Source: Microbacterium sp. Root61
GTDB lineage: Bacteria > Actinomycetota > Actinomycetes > Actinomycetales > Microbacteriaceae
DNA: 64,000 bases
Reading direction: 5' to 3'
Assembly (NCBI RefSeq): GCF_001427525.1
Contig: NZ_LMGU01000001.1
Coordinates: 1,273,788-1,337,787 of the forward strand
Positions within the stretch are counted from its first letter, which is position 1. Every line of letters starts with the position of its first letter. Positions 51,175 through 62,641 of this stretch are shown here, piece after piece. A model generated the notes under the pieces. The model had not been told where the DNA came from and ran no database searches. It was given only the letters and a program-made list of their open reading frames with translations. The position numbers were made by a program, and so were the translations under genes.

Positions 51175-51867
51175 ATGACTGCACCGCGCATCCTCGTTGT
51201 CGACGACGAGCCGAACATCCGCGACCTGCTCATCACGAGCCTCCGATTCGCGGGGTTCCAGGTCAAGGCCGTCTCCAACGGCGCTCAGACCATCTCCGCT
51301 GTCCTGGAGGAAGAGCCCGACCTGATCATCCTCGATGTGATGCTCCCCGACATGAACGGGTTCAGCGTCACGAAGCGGCTCCGGGGCGCGGGCTACACCG
51401 CTCCGATCCTCTTCCTCACCGCCAAGGACGAGACCGAGGACAAGATCACCGGCCTCAACGCCGGCGGTGACGACTACGTCACCAAGCCGTTCTCGCTGGA
51501 CGAGATCGTCGCGCGTATCCAGGCGATCCTGCGTCGCACGATGCAGGCCGACGAGGAATCCGTGATCCGCGCCGGTGAGCTGACGATGGACCAGGACACC
51601 CACGACGTGCTCGTCGGGGACGTCTCGATCGACCTCAGCCCCACCGAGTTCAAGCTACTGCGCTACCTGATGCTCAACCCGAACCGGGTGCTGTCCAAGG
51701 CGCAGATCCTCGACCACGTGTGGGAGTACGACTTCAACGGCGACGCGGGTATCGTCGAAAGCTACATCTCGTATCTCCGTCGCAAGATCGATCCGCACTC
51801 CTCCGAGCCGCTGATCCAGACCAAGCGCGGATTCGGCTACATGCTCAAAGCCGGCAAGACCGCCTAG
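51175..51867 (+). CDS. OmpR-family response regulator
   Basis: 230 residues. Receiver domain with ILVVDDEPNIRDLLITSL, phospho-Asp in LIILDVMLPDMNGF near residue 53 and FLTAKDE; a C-terminal winged helix (LSPTEFKLLRYLMLNPNRVL ... SYISYLRRKID). It is followed 24 nt later by its sensor kinase, so they form one two-component pair. CATAAT lies 6 nt before the ATG. The signal is unknown; the overall design is like MprAB and TcrXY of actinobacteria, which sense the envelope. Confidence 0.95.
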   Translation: MTAPRILVVDDEPNIRDLLITSLRFAGFQVKAVSNGAQTISAVLEEEPDLIILDVMLPDMNGFSVTKRLRGAGYTAPILFLTAKDETEDKITGLNAGGDDYVTKPFSLDEIVARIQAILRRTMQADEESVIRAGELTMDQDTHDVLVGDVSIDLSPTEFKLLRYLMLNPNRVLSKAQILDHVWEYDFNGDAGIVESYISYLRRKIDPHSSEPLIQTKRGFGYMLKAGKTA

Positions 51868-51891
51868 GCGGCCCGAGCAGAGGGGGCCGCA

Positions 51892-53655
51892 CTGGAGAAC
51901 AAACCCGACGCGGTCACCCGCTGGTGGCGGGGCACGAGCCTGCGCGCGAAGGTGACCGGCGTGACCGTCGCCCTGCTGGTGATCGGGCTGCTCGCCGCGG
52001 GCTTGGGGACCATGGCGTTCCTGCGATCGACGCTGGTAACCAGCCTCGACGACCAGTTGCGGCAGAGTGTCACGACGGATGTCGCCAGCTCGGTGATGAC
52101 GATCACCGTCGACAACGGCGTGCCGTCCTTCGAGCCGGACGACAACGCGACGACCGACGCGTTCGTGGCGATCTACGCCCCCACCGGAGAGCTCGTCGCC
52201 TGGGCCGGCGGAAACGGTGCCCCGCGGCCGGAGTTCCCGGCCGAGTACCCGCTGCCGAAGACGTACATCCAGGGCACGACGCCGTTCGAGCTCGAGAACT
52301 CCGCCGGCGGCGCTCCGTACCATGCGAGCGTCGACACGATTCAGTTCCCGGGGGCCCGCGACCTCTACACGCAGCTGGTCGCACTGCCGCTCGCGCCCGT
52401 CGAACAGGTCGTGGCGAGCTTCCTCAGCATCTACAGCATCCTGGCCGTCATCACGATCCTCGCCGGTGCGCTCGGCACCCGCTGGCTCGTGACACTGACC
52501 TTCCGCAGCCTCGGTCAGGTGGAGACCACCGCCATGTCGATCGCCGCGGGCGACTTCAGTCAACGCATGACCGATATCGAGCCGGGCACCGAGGTGGGGC
52601 GTCTGAAAACGGCGATCAACGCGATGCTCGGCCGCATCGACGGGGCGCTGTCGGAACGGGACTCGACCGTGCGACAGATGCGGCGCTTCATCGGCGACGC
52701 GAGCCACGAGCTGCGCACCCCGCTGGTGACCGTGCGCGGCTATGCCGAGCTGTACCGCATGGGCGCCCTCGCCAACGACGAGGACGTCGCCCAGGCGATG
52801 GAGCGCATCGAGAAAGAAGCCATGCGCATGGGCGTCCTCGTCGAGGACCTCCTGGCTCTGGCCCGCCTCGACGAACGCCGCGACGTCATCTTCGCACCGG
52901 TCGATCTGCGGCCTATCGCACGGGATGCCGCACTCGACGTGCGCGCCGCGGCTCCGCGCCGACCCGTCACGGTCATCGACACGACCGACGACGCCCTCCC
53001 GCCCGGGCCCGATGGCCCCGTCGCGGAAGGGCCGGCGAGCGCGGCCGAAGCGGCCCGCCGTCGCAGTTCGCCGCCCACCTCGGCCATCGCCCGCGCCGGC
53101 GGCGCCACGCTGTCCCTGCTGCGCCGCAAGCCCCGCTCGGGGCCGCCGGGCTCCACCACCGGCGAACAGCCCGTCGTGGAGCCCTCCAGCACCACTGCGG
53201 CGCCCGTGAGCACGACGACACCGACCCCCATCGTGTTCGGCGATGAGAACCGGATCCGCCAGGTCGTGACGAACCTGCTCGGCAACGCCCGCCGCTTCAC
53301 CGCCGAGGACTCCCCCATCGAGCTGAGAGTCGGGGTCGACGCGACTGCGGAGATGGGCTGGATCGAGGTCATCGACCACGGCGAGGGCATCCCGCCGCAG
53401 ATCCGCGACAAGATCTTCCAGCGATTCTGGCGGGCCGACAACTCGCGCACGCGCGAGACGGGCGGCACCGGACTCGGGCTGTCGATCGTCGCCTCGATCG
53501 TCGAGGCTCTGCACGGCACCGTCGGGGTCACCGAGACGCCCGGCGGCGGAGCGACGTTCCGCGTGGCCCTTCCCTTGGCGCAGTCTCGGGATGCTTCGGA
53601 GCACCTGCTGATCCAGACGCAGCCGCTGCCGCGGCTCAGCGCTCCTGAGGCCTGA
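51892..53655 (+). CDS. Sensor histidine kinase with low-complexity insertion
   Basis: 587 residues if the CTG at 51892 is the start: AGAGGGGG lies 5-7 nt upstream and the extra 20 residues (ENKPDAVTRWWRGTSLRAKV) give the usual basic cytosolic lead before the first membrane helix. GTG at 51952 is the alternative. Layout: TM1 (about 23-45), extracytoplasmic sensor, TM2 (about 175-197), HAMP, HisKA with the phospho-His in DASHELRTPLVTVRGYAELY, HATPase with NLLGNARRFT and RADNSRTRETGGTGLGLSIV. A Pro/Ser/Thr-rich stretch of about 75 residues (from GPDGPVAEGPASAAEAAR to STTTPTP) splits HisKA from HATPase. It pairs with the regulator at 51175. Confidence 0.9.
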   Translation: MENKPDAVTRWWRGTSLRAKVTGVTVALLVIGLLAAGLGTMAFLRSTLVTSLDDQLRQSVTTDVASSVMTITVDNGVPSFEPDDNATTDAFVAIYAPTGELVAWAGGNGAPRPEFPAEYPLPKTYIQGTTPFELENSAGGAPYHASVDTIQFPGARDLYTQLVALPLAPVEQVVASFLSIYSILAVITILAGALGTRWLVTLTFRSLGQVETTAMSIAAGDFSQRMTDIEPGTEVGRLKTAINAMLGRIDGALSERDSTVRQMRRFIGDASHELRTPLVTVRGYAELYRMGALANDEDVAQAMERIEKEAMRMGVLVEDLLALARLDERRDVIFAPVDLRPIARDAALDVRAAAPRRPVTVIDTTDDALPPGPDGPVAEGPASAAEAARRRSSPPTSAIARAGGATLSLLRRKPRSGPPGSTTGEQPVVEPSSTTAAPVSTTTPTPIVFGDENRIRQVVTNLLGNARRFTAEDSPIELRVGVDATAEMGWIEVIDHGEGIPPQIRDKIFQRFWRADNSRTRETGGTGLGLSIVASIVEALHGTVGVTETPGGGATFRVALPLAQSRDASEHLLIQTQPLPRLSAPEA

Positions 53656-53770
53656 GCCCGCTCCTCCCCAGACGCACCGCCTCCGGGTGTCATGCACAAG
53701 CCGTCGTGCGATCGGCCGGGGCTCTCCGCGGCGCGTAGCGTCGCGGGATCCCCCCAGTCAGGAGCGCGAA

Positions 53771-54055
53771 ATGATCTTCTCCGTAGACAGCGACGCTGTC
53801 CTCACCTCCACGGCCGCCGTCCGCGGCACCATCGAACGGCTGCAGGCCGAGGCATCCGCGATGCTCGGTCAGCTCACGCACCTGCAGTCGTCCTGGACGG
53901 GAACGGCCGCGATGGCGTTCCAGGACGTCATCGATCAGTGGCGCGTCACGCAGAGCCAGGTCGAGCATTCGCTCGCCGGTATCAACCAGGCGCTCGCCAC
54001 GGCCGGGCGGCAGTACGCCGAGGCGGAGCAGCTGAACGCCAGCCTGTTCCGCTGA
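53771..54055 (+). CDS. WXG100-family secreted protein (EsxA-like)
   Basis: 94 residues of helix-turn-helix with the SWTG (WXG) turn in LQSSWTGTAAMAFQD near residue 40. Such proteins dimerise and are exported by the type VII (Ess) secretion system. AGGAGC precedes the ATG at 53771. It stands alone, with no EccC ATPase or partner here, so secretion would use a system elsewhere, or it is a non-secreted relative. A terminator follows. Confidence 0.88.
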   Translation: MIFSVDSDAVLTSTAAVRGTIERLQAEASAMLGQLTHLQSSWTGTAAMAFQDVIDQWRVTQSQVEHSLAGINQALATAGRQYAEAEQLNASLFR

Positions 54056-54070
54056 CCCGTCGGCGCACGA

Positions 54071-54103
54071 AGAAGGGCCCCGGCGTGATGCCGGGGCCCT
54101 TCT
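54071..54103. terminator. Bidirectional terminator between WXG100 gene and groL
   Basis: AGAAGGGCCCCGGC (54071-54084) pairs perfectly with GCCGGGGCCCTTCT (54090-54103) around GTGAT, a 14-bp stem. It lies between convergent genes and has T-rich flanks on the plus side. Confidence 0.88.
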
Positions 54104-54123
54104 GCTGTGTTGCCTGTGACGGA

Positions 54124-56065
<1,942 letters not shown>

Positions 56066-56191
56066 GCGATCACTCCTGTAGCTGGTGGGACAGGGAGATC
56101 GTATGCACCGCGCAGGCGTCGATAGCGCCCGAACGGCAACTGTTGACACGCGTGCATCGAACTGTTTACGGGCGTGAAACACGCCCGCGGT

Positions 56192-56767
56192 TCACGGCGT
56201 GGGTGTCGGGGTCGGCGGATTCGCCGTGCGGTCCAGACCGACCACGATCGTCAGCTGACGCGCTTCCGGGTTGTCCGCCGGCTGATAGATCGCGTTCTGC
56301 TCGATCTCGGCGCCGCCGATGGCCTCGGCCAGACCTGCCGCGGCCGCTTCATCCTGCGGGAGCGCGTAGTAGACCGTCGTCGTGGCGAAGTCGGTCGAGC
56401 CGGCACCGCTGGCGAGGACCGTATCCGGCGCCCAGCCCGCGGTGAGAACCTGATCCCGCACGCGCGCGGCGAGCCCCTCTTCCGGCGTCGCGTTGAGCAC
56501 GAGCACGCTGTACGTCGTATCGATGACGGGTGTGACCACCGGCAGCGGCGTAACACTGGGAGCCGGCGTCGGGAAGAGTGTGACCTTGCCGGTGGCGATC
56601 AGCGTGCCGAAGATGCCCAGGGCGACCAGCACGATGGTGGCGATCACGGCCCAGAGGAGGACGAGGCCTCCCCGCATGTGCGGGTTCTCGGCACGATGCG
56701 CGCCGACCCGGCCCGGATCCGACGGGAGATCGTCGAAGCGATCCCTCGGGTAGGACTGTTTCGGCAT
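56192..56767 (-). CDS. LytR_C-domain membrane protein
   Basis: 191 residues. A cytosolic N-terminus, one membrane helix (GGLVLLWAVIATIVLVALGI) and an extracellular LytR_C domain (about 85-180: YSVLVLNATPEEGLAARVRD, VLASGAGSTDFATTTVYYAL). It is found beside DUF3263 genes in actinobacteria. Its cell-envelope role is unproven. TAGCAT lies 6 nt before the ATG, so it seems leaderless. Confidence 0.9.
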   Translation of the reverse strand: MPKQSYPRDRFDDLPSDPGRVGAHRAENPHMRGGLVLLWAVIATIVLVALGIFGTLIATGKVTLFPTPAPSVTPLPVVTPVIDTTYSVLVLNATPEEGLAARVRDQVLTAGWAPDTVLASGAGSTDFATTTVYYALPQDEAAAAGLAEAIGGAEIEQNAIYQPADNPEARQLTIVVGLDRTANPPTPTPTP

Positions 56768-56824
56768 TCCCCGATGCTACCTGGCCGTCATGAGGATCTC
56801 GTGCGCGCGGCTCGCCGTGAGGCG

Positions 56825-57076
56825 CTACTCGCCCGCGGCCGACGCCCTCGCGAGGCGCGCCTGCTCGCGCGCGTCGCGGATCCGACGCAGCCGCTTGACC
56901 AGCATCGGGTCGTACTCCAGCGCGTCGGCGGTCTCCAGGAGCCGCCCGAGCAGTTGGTAGTACCGCGCCGGAGACAGCTCCAGCTCGGCACGGATCGCCT
57001 CCTCCTTCGCGCCCGCGTGCCGACGCCAGGCAGCCTCGAAATCGAGGAGGGCGCGTTCGCGGTCGGTCAGAGGCAC
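56825..57076 (-). CDS. DUF3263-domain protein
   Basis: 83 residues from GTG at 57076. Helical DNA-binding-like pattern (RERALLDFEAAWRRHAGAKE, ELSPARYYQLLGRLLETADA) as in actinobacterial DUF3263 family proteins, which resemble sigma-factor region helices. TAGCGT lies 6 nt before the GTG (leaderless). Precedes the LytR_C gene, a conserved order. Function unknown. Confidence 0.9.
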   Translation of the reverse strand: MPLTDRERALLDFEAAWRRHAGAKEEAIRAELELSPARYYQLLGRLLETADALEYDPMLVKRLRRIRDAREQARLARASAAGE

Positions 57077-57085
57077 ACCGCCACG

Positions 57086-58093
57086 CTAACCCGCGCGGGC
57101 CGCCGGATCCGCGCGCCACTCCACGAAGCCGCCGAGCGGATCGACCGCCGCCACAGGCACGGCATCTCGGCCGAGCACGAACCCGCCCCACGCGGCCGGG
57201 TCGACAGGCGGATGCCAGGCCTCATGTAGCGCGGGCGGGTCGATCGTCACCCACACAGCATCGAGGTCGCGCAGCGCCCCGAGCAGGCGTTCCCGTCCCG
57301 CACGCGGGATGTGCGGCAGCACGCCGGGCGTCGTCACCACCAGCGTTGCCCCGACCGGGACCCGGGCGGCGAGGGCGAAGAGCACGGCCGGATCCGAGGC
57401 ATCCCCCGCCACCAGCAGCGGCGGATCGGATGCGGCGATCCGGAGTGCAGCGCGGATCCGCTCGACGCGGCCGATCTCCCCGGGCCACACGAGCGCCTCC
57501 AGGAATCGCGCGTCGGTCGGATCGGCGGCATCGAGCGGCTCCAGATCGATGCCGGCGCGCCACACGATGTCCGGCATCCGCAGCGGTGGGCGCCTCTCTC
57601 CGCGCACCTCGCAGTCCAGCACGACCGCCGAGACGCCGTCGGTCGGATCCAGCGCCACGACGCCCTCCGGCGTCCGATACCGGTACGAGTAGCGGTCGGG
57701 GTACAGGCAGAGCCCCGCGCTCGCGCCCAGCTCGAGCAGTGCGATCGGCCCGTCGATCGTGCTGAGGGCGGGCAGCAGAGCAGCGCTGCGCTGCGGCTCG
57801 TTCGTCTGCAGGCGGCGATGGGATGCCTCGGCCACGACTTCGTCGGCATGCGCCGCGAGCCAGGCCGCCCAGGCCGCGAACGGCTCCTCGGGCGCTCCGA
57901 GCAGCCGCGTCACCGCGAACACGAGCGGCGGCTGCCGCCGGGTCTCCGGGATCCGCGCCAGGAGGGCCGAGACATCGGCATCCGCTGCCACGCCGCGCGC
58001 CCAGTCCGCGTACAGCGCGGAGCGGCCGGGCGCCTCCTCGCGCGCGAAACGGCCGTAGCGCTCCGCTACGGCGGTCGCGGCATCCGTGGTCAT
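57086..58093 (-). CDS. DUF2332 family protein
   Basis: 335 residues from ATG at 58093. The DUF2332 pattern is visible as RYGRFAREEAPGRSALYADW at the start, LLELGASAGLCLYPDRYSY in the middle and a C-terminal FVLGRDAVPVAAVDPLGGFV. The GASAGL loop resembles a SAM-binding motif of Rossmann methyltransferases, but no methylation role is proven. GAGAAT lies 6 nt before the ATG. Its stop is 9 nt from the DUF3263 start. Confidence 0.9.
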   Translation of the reverse strand: MTTDAATAVAERYGRFAREEAPGRSALYADWARGVAADADVSALLARIPETRRQPPLVFAVTRLLGAPEEPFAAWAAWLAAHADEVVAEASHRRLQTNEPQRSAALLPALSTIDGPIALLELGASAGLCLYPDRYSYRYRTPEGVVALDPTDGVSAVVLDCEVRGERRPPLRMPDIVWRAGIDLEPLDAADPTDARFLEALVWPGEIGRVERIRAALRIAASDPPLLVAGDASDPAVLFALAARVPVGATLVVTTPGVLPHIPRAGRERLLGALRDLDAVWVTIDPPALHEAWHPPVDPAAWGGFVLGRDAVPVAAVDPLGGFVEWRADPAARAG

Positions 58094-58178
58094 CTGCCCA
58101 TTCTCTCGGGAGAACATCAGCGCAGCCGAACCACGCGACGTGCGCGTCGGGTTGAATGGAGGGGCAGAAGGAGGAGTC

Positions 58179-58586
58179 ATGCCCTACGAAGTCACCAAGA
58201 GCGACGCCGAGTGGCGGTCCGAGCTGAACCCCGAGCAGTACGCCGTGCTGCGCGAGGCGGCGACCGAACGTCCGTGGACCGGTGAGCTGCTCGACGAATC
58301 GCGCGCGGGACTCTATGCCTGTGCCGCGTGCGGTGCGGAGCTGTTCCAGAGCGGCACGAAGTTCGACTCGCATTGCGGCTGGCCGAGTTTCTACGAGTCG
58401 GTACGTCCGGACGCGGTCGAGCTCATCGAGGACAACGCCCACGGGATGGTGCGCACCGAGGTGCGCTGCGCCCAGTGCGGCTCGCACCTGGGCCACGTGT
58501 TCCCGGACGGCTTCGGCACCCCGACCGGTGACCGCTACTGCATGAACTCGGTCAGCCTCGCCTTCACCCCGGACTCGAGCACATGA
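58179..58586 (+). CDS. msrB: Peptide-methionine (R)-S-oxide reductase MsrB, zinc form
   Basis: 135 residues from ATG at 58179 with GGAGGAG upstream. It has both zinc CxxC pairs (CAACGAELFQ and [12 protein letters not shown]) and the catalytic Cys in RYCMNSVSLAF near residue 124. It is the zinc form, paralogous to the zinc-free MsrB at 39764. It repairs methionine-R-sulfoxide. The stop overlaps the nitroreductase start by 4 nt. Having two MsrB forms suggests different oxidative conditions. Confidence 0.95.
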   Translation: MPYEVTKSDAEWRSELNPEQYAVLREAATERPWTGELLDESRAGLYACAACGAELFQSGTKFDSHCGWPSFYESVRPDAVELIEDNAHGMVRTEVRCAQCGSHLGHVFPDGFGTPTGDRYCMNSVSLAFTPDSST

Positions 58587-59185
58587 CCTTCCCCCCGCCC
58601 CCTCCACACGCCGCTGACGCGTCGCGCGGAGCCTCCGGGCGCGTGGGCCCATCCGCCCTGGAGGCCGTCCGGGCACGGCGGTCGTGGTCGAAGGTGACGG
58701 ATGTCGCTCCCACGCATGAGGAGCTCGTCACGTTCGTCTCGGCCGCAGGTCGGGTCGCCGACCACTCCTCGCTCGCCCCGTGGCGTCTCATCGAGCTGCG
58801 CGGCGACGACCGCGAGCGCCTCGGTCGCGCGATCAACAAATCCAACGGCGACAAGGGCTCGTCGTCCAAGCCACTGCGTGCGCCGCTGTTGATCGCGGTG
58901 GTGGCCAGCTACCGCAAGAGCGACAAGGTGCCGCGCTGGGAACAGGAGGCCGTCGCCTCCGGCATCGCACACGTCCTGAGCCTCGTCCTGGACGAAGCCG
59001 GATGGGGCGTCATCTGGCGCACCGGCCATTACACGCGGTCCAAGGCGGTCGCGAAGGCGCACGGGCTGAAGAAGCACGAGGAGCTGCTGGGCTGGCTCTA
59101 CGTCGGCGGAAAGCCCACCGGACGCCTCGGCCGGCGCAAGCCCGTCGACGCGCGACACCACCTCAGCCGGATGCCGCAGGACTGA
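58583..59185 (+). CDS. Nitroreductase family protein
   Basis: 200 residues. FMN-dependent nitroreductase core: RRSWSKVTDVAPTHEELVTF, VADHSSLAPWRLIEL, ASGIAHVLSLVLDEAGWGVI and ELLGWLYVGGKPTG. It probably uses NAD(P)H to reduce nitro compounds or quinones; the physiological substrate is unknown. It overlaps msrB by ATGA, so both respond together, perhaps to redox stress. Confidence 0.9.
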   Translation: MTFPPPPPHAADASRGASGRVGPSALEAVRARRSWSKVTDVAPTHEELVTFVSAAGRVADHSSLAPWRLIELRGDDRERLGRAINKSNGDKGSSSKPLRAPLLIAVVASYRKSDKVPRWEQEAVASGIAHVLSLVLDEAGWGVIWRTGHYTRSKAVAKAHGLKKHEELLGWLYVGGKPTGRLGRRKPVDARHHLSRMPQD

Positions 59186-59203
59186 CACGGACTCCGCGTC
59201 GGC

Positions 59204-60163
59204 TCAGCGCCGCGAGCGTCGCCGCCACGGCGCGGCCGCGATCAGCACCGCGAGCAGCGCCACAGCCATCATCGCGAACTGCTGACCGAGGTCGGGGCTG
59301 GCCGCCGTCGGCCACGCGGCATCCAGTGCGACCGCCGTGACCAGCTGCCCCACGACCGTGCCGAGCGCCAGCAGCAGCACGCCGGTGTAGGCGACGAGCG
59401 CGGACGACAGGAAGATGTAGACCACGCCGAGCGCGCCGCCGAAATAGAGCCACGGCTCGGTCGGGAACGGCTGCGGGGGCCCGACCAGGGCGACGTGGAT
59501 CAGCGCCGCGGTCACGAGGATCGTCGTGCCCCCGATGAAGTTCACGAGGGTCGCGGTCAAAGGCGTACCCACCTGCGCCCGGAGCCGGCCGTTGGTGGCC
59601 TGCTGCCAGGCGACACCCATGCCGGCGACGAACGGCAGGACGAGCATCCAGAACGGCACGCTGGCCGCGGCGCCGCCGGTGAGCGAGATGCCCACGGCGA
59701 CCAGCGCCAGCGCTCCCCCGACCACGCGCGGCATCGTCACGGCGACCGCACCGCCCGGACCGAAGCCCATCCGATCCAGCAGCAGACCGCACACGATCTG
59801 CCCCGCGACGTAGCCGACGGTGAACAGCGAGACGCCGATGATGCCGACGGCGATGCCCTGCGTGGCGACGGTGAACGCTCCGGCGGCGCCGCCAGCCAGC
59901 ATCCACCACGGGATGCTGCGGCCGCGCACACCGCGGACCAGCTGGCCGAAGCCCCTGCGGCCCGCCGGCAGCGCGGCGGAGAGCACGATGAGGATCACCA
60001 GGCCGGTGCCGAACGAGACCGCGGCGGCCACGAAGCCGTCGTCGAGTCGAAGACCGAGCTGCCCATTGATGCGTGCCTGGATCGCCGTCAGGGCGCCGAT
60101 GAGCGCCGCCCCCACAAGGGGAACCCAGGCCGGCACCCGAGCATGGTCGCGGGAACCTGCCAT
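59204..60163 (-). CDS. DMT-family (DUF606/EamA-like) transporter
   Basis: About 319 residues with ten membrane helices in two similar halves: VPLVGAALIGALTAIQARIN in the first, AGMGVAWQQATNGRLRAQVG in the second, as in YdcZ/DUF606 drug and metabolite transporters. The frame is open to GTG at 60166, only 1-4 nt from the tRNA-Thr 3' end, and no ribosome binding site fits. A start at a later GTG (before PAWVPLVG, about 60130) is possible. Substrate unknown. Confidence 0.88.
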   Translation of the reverse strand: MAGSRDHARVPAWVPLVGAALIGALTAIQARINGQLGLRLDDGFVAAAVSFGTGLVILIVLSAALPAGRRGFGQLVRGVRGRSIPWWMLAGGAAGAFTVATQGIAVGIIGVSLFTVGYVAGQIVCGLLLDRMGFGPGGAVAVTMPRVVGGALALVAVGISLTGGAAASVPFWMLVLPFVAGMGVAWQQATNGRLRAQVGTPLTATLVNFIGGTTILVTAALIHVALVGPPQPFPTEPWLYFGGALGVVYIFLSSALVAYTGVLLLALGTVVGQLVTAVALDAAWPTAASPDLGQQFAMMAVALLAVLIAAAPWRRRSRR

Positions 60164-60167
60164 CACG

Positions 60168-60240
60168 AGCCGACTACGGGACTTGAACCCGTAACCCCCT
60201 AATTACAAGTTAGGTGCGCTACCAATTGCGCCAAGTCGGC
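60168..60240 (-). tRNA. tRNA-Thr (anticodon TGT)
   Basis: A complete cloverleaf: acceptor GCCGACT with AGTCGGC, D arm GCGC...GCGC, anticodon loop CTTGTAA giving TGT (Thr), T arm ACGGG-TTCAAGT-CCCGT, discriminator T. CCA is not encoded. It sits between the DsbA-like gene and the transporter gene on the same strand, with its 3' end next to the transporter start. Confidence 0.97.
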
Positions 60241-60257
60241 AGGACATCCACTCTACC

Positions 60258-60273
60258 GGGGACTGATCCCCGA
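60258..60273. terminator. Short hairpin after the DsbA-like gene
   Basis: CGGGGA-CTGA-TCCCCG is a perfect 6-bp stem between the DsbA-like gene stop and the tRNA-Thr gene. It has no T run, so it may be a weak terminator or processing signal. Confidence 0.45.
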
Positions 60274-60278
60274 CCCGA

Positions 60279-61247
60279 TCAGTTCGAGGGCGTGGGCGTC
60301 GCGGATGTCGACCCGGAGGGCGCCGGCGAAGGCGTCTTGTAGTACGCGTCGCTCGCGATCGTGAGCACGAACTGCGCGAACTCCTTGGGGTCATCGACAG
60401 CGCCGACGTACGGGATGCCGTTGACCAGGATCGTGGGAGTGCCGGTCAGGGCGATGCCGTCGGTGTCGGGCAGTCCCTGCAGCGCGCGGTCGGTGGCGGC
60501 CTTGGCCCACATGGCGAACGACTCGTTCTCGATGCAGGAGCGGAGAGCCTTGGGGGCGTCGGTGCCCTGAGCGATGGCGAGGGCCGCCAGCTCGGAGTCC
60601 GTCAGTCCGTCCGAATCGACGTCGGGGCGCTGCGCGAGCAGCTCGTTGTTGAACTTGAAGAAGGTGTCGGGGGCGTGCGTGGCCACGCAGGCGGCCGCGC
60701 TCGCGGCGCGCAGCGAGTACTTCGTGCCCTTCGACTTCGCCGTCAGCATCGCGACCGGGTAGTACGTCAGGGTCGCGGCATCCTCGCTCACCCACTTGGA
60801 GAGCTGCTTCACGTTCGCCGTCTGGAAGTCGCTGGCGCCCGCGGACAGATAGTCGACGTACACGCGGATGTCCACAGCCGGCGGCGCAGTCTCGGTCGGC
60901 GCCGGAGCCGCCGCCTCGGTCGGTGCGGCAGCCGGAGCGTCAGCGCCCGGTGCATCGGCGACATCGCCCGCGGCCGGCTCGGTGGCCACCCCGGCGACCG
61001 TGGTCACGATGATGCCGTCGTTGCTGACGTTGGCCGGCTGGACGAGCGTCTTGGAGCTCGAGGAGGAGAACGCCCAGGCCACCACGACCGCGGCGACGGC
61101 GACGATCGCGACAGCACCCACGCCAACGGCGGTACGACGGATGACGCGTGCGCGAGACTGCTGCGCCTGCACCTGCTGGGCCTTTTCACGGACCGCCTCT
61201 CGGCGATCGCGCTGGACTGGCTCGGTGGGTGACTCGTCGTTGGACAT
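60279..61247 (-). CDS. DsbA-like thioredoxin-fold protein lacking CXXC
   Basis: 322 residues. A cytosolic tail, one membrane helix (AVGVGAVAIVAVAAVVVAWA), a Pro/Ala-rich linker, then a thioredoxin-fold DsbA-type domain (about 125-300). The usual CPYC after the first strand is replaced: DIRVYVDYLSAGASDFQTAN has no cysteine. Cysteines remain in AAACVATHAP and SCIENESF, which may form a structural disulfide. The cis-Pro region LTGTPTILVNG is present. It therefore probably has no oxidoreductase activity, or works as a chaperone. Divergent from the ABC ATPase gene. Confidence 0.88.
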   Translation of the reverse strand: MSNDESPTEPVQRDRREAVREKAQQVQAQQSRARVIRRTAVGVGAVAIVAVAAVVVAWAFSSSSSKTLVQPANVSNDGIIVTTVAGVATEPAAGDVADAPGADAPAAAPTEAAAPAPTETAPPAVDIRVYVDYLSAGASDFQTANVKQLSKWVSEDAATLTYYPVAMLTAKSKGTKYSLRAASAAACVATHAPDTFFKFNNELLAQRPDVDSDGLTDSELAALAIAQGTDAPKALRSCIENESFAMWAKAATDRALQGLPDTDGIALTGTPTILVNGIPYVGAVDDPKEFAQFVLTIASDAYYKTPSPAPSGSTSATPTPSN

Positions 61248-61469
61248 GGAACCTCTGGGTATACGGGGCCGGTGTTCCGGCTGGCCGCGCGGGTGTCGCG
61301 GTCTGTTCGATGCTAGTCAGAGAGGCTGGGAAATACCCAGACACCCGCCGCACAGAGGCCGTGTCATACTGGGAAACGCGTCCAATGGCGGGCGTGCGGG
61401 TATCAGCCCCCGCTTATTCCATCACTACGGATCGTCCGGCACGTACCTGCCGGTGAGGAGAAGAAGAAA

Positions 61470-62573
<1,104 letters not shown>

Positions 62574-62585
62574 GAAACGACGACA

Positions 62586-62624
62586 CCGCGGCGCGGGTGG
62601 GTCTCGGACCCTCCCGCGCCGCGG
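62586..62624 (+). terminator. Strong hairpin between ugpC and DUF4032 gene
   Basis: CCGCGGCGCGGG pairs with CCCGCGCCGCGG (12 bp, more pairs inside) 12 nt after the ugpC stop. There is no T run, so it may act as an attenuator or a mRNA stabiliser that lowers expression of the downstream gene. Confidence 0.65.
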
Positions 62625-62641
62625 CGCATTCCAGGGGAGAA

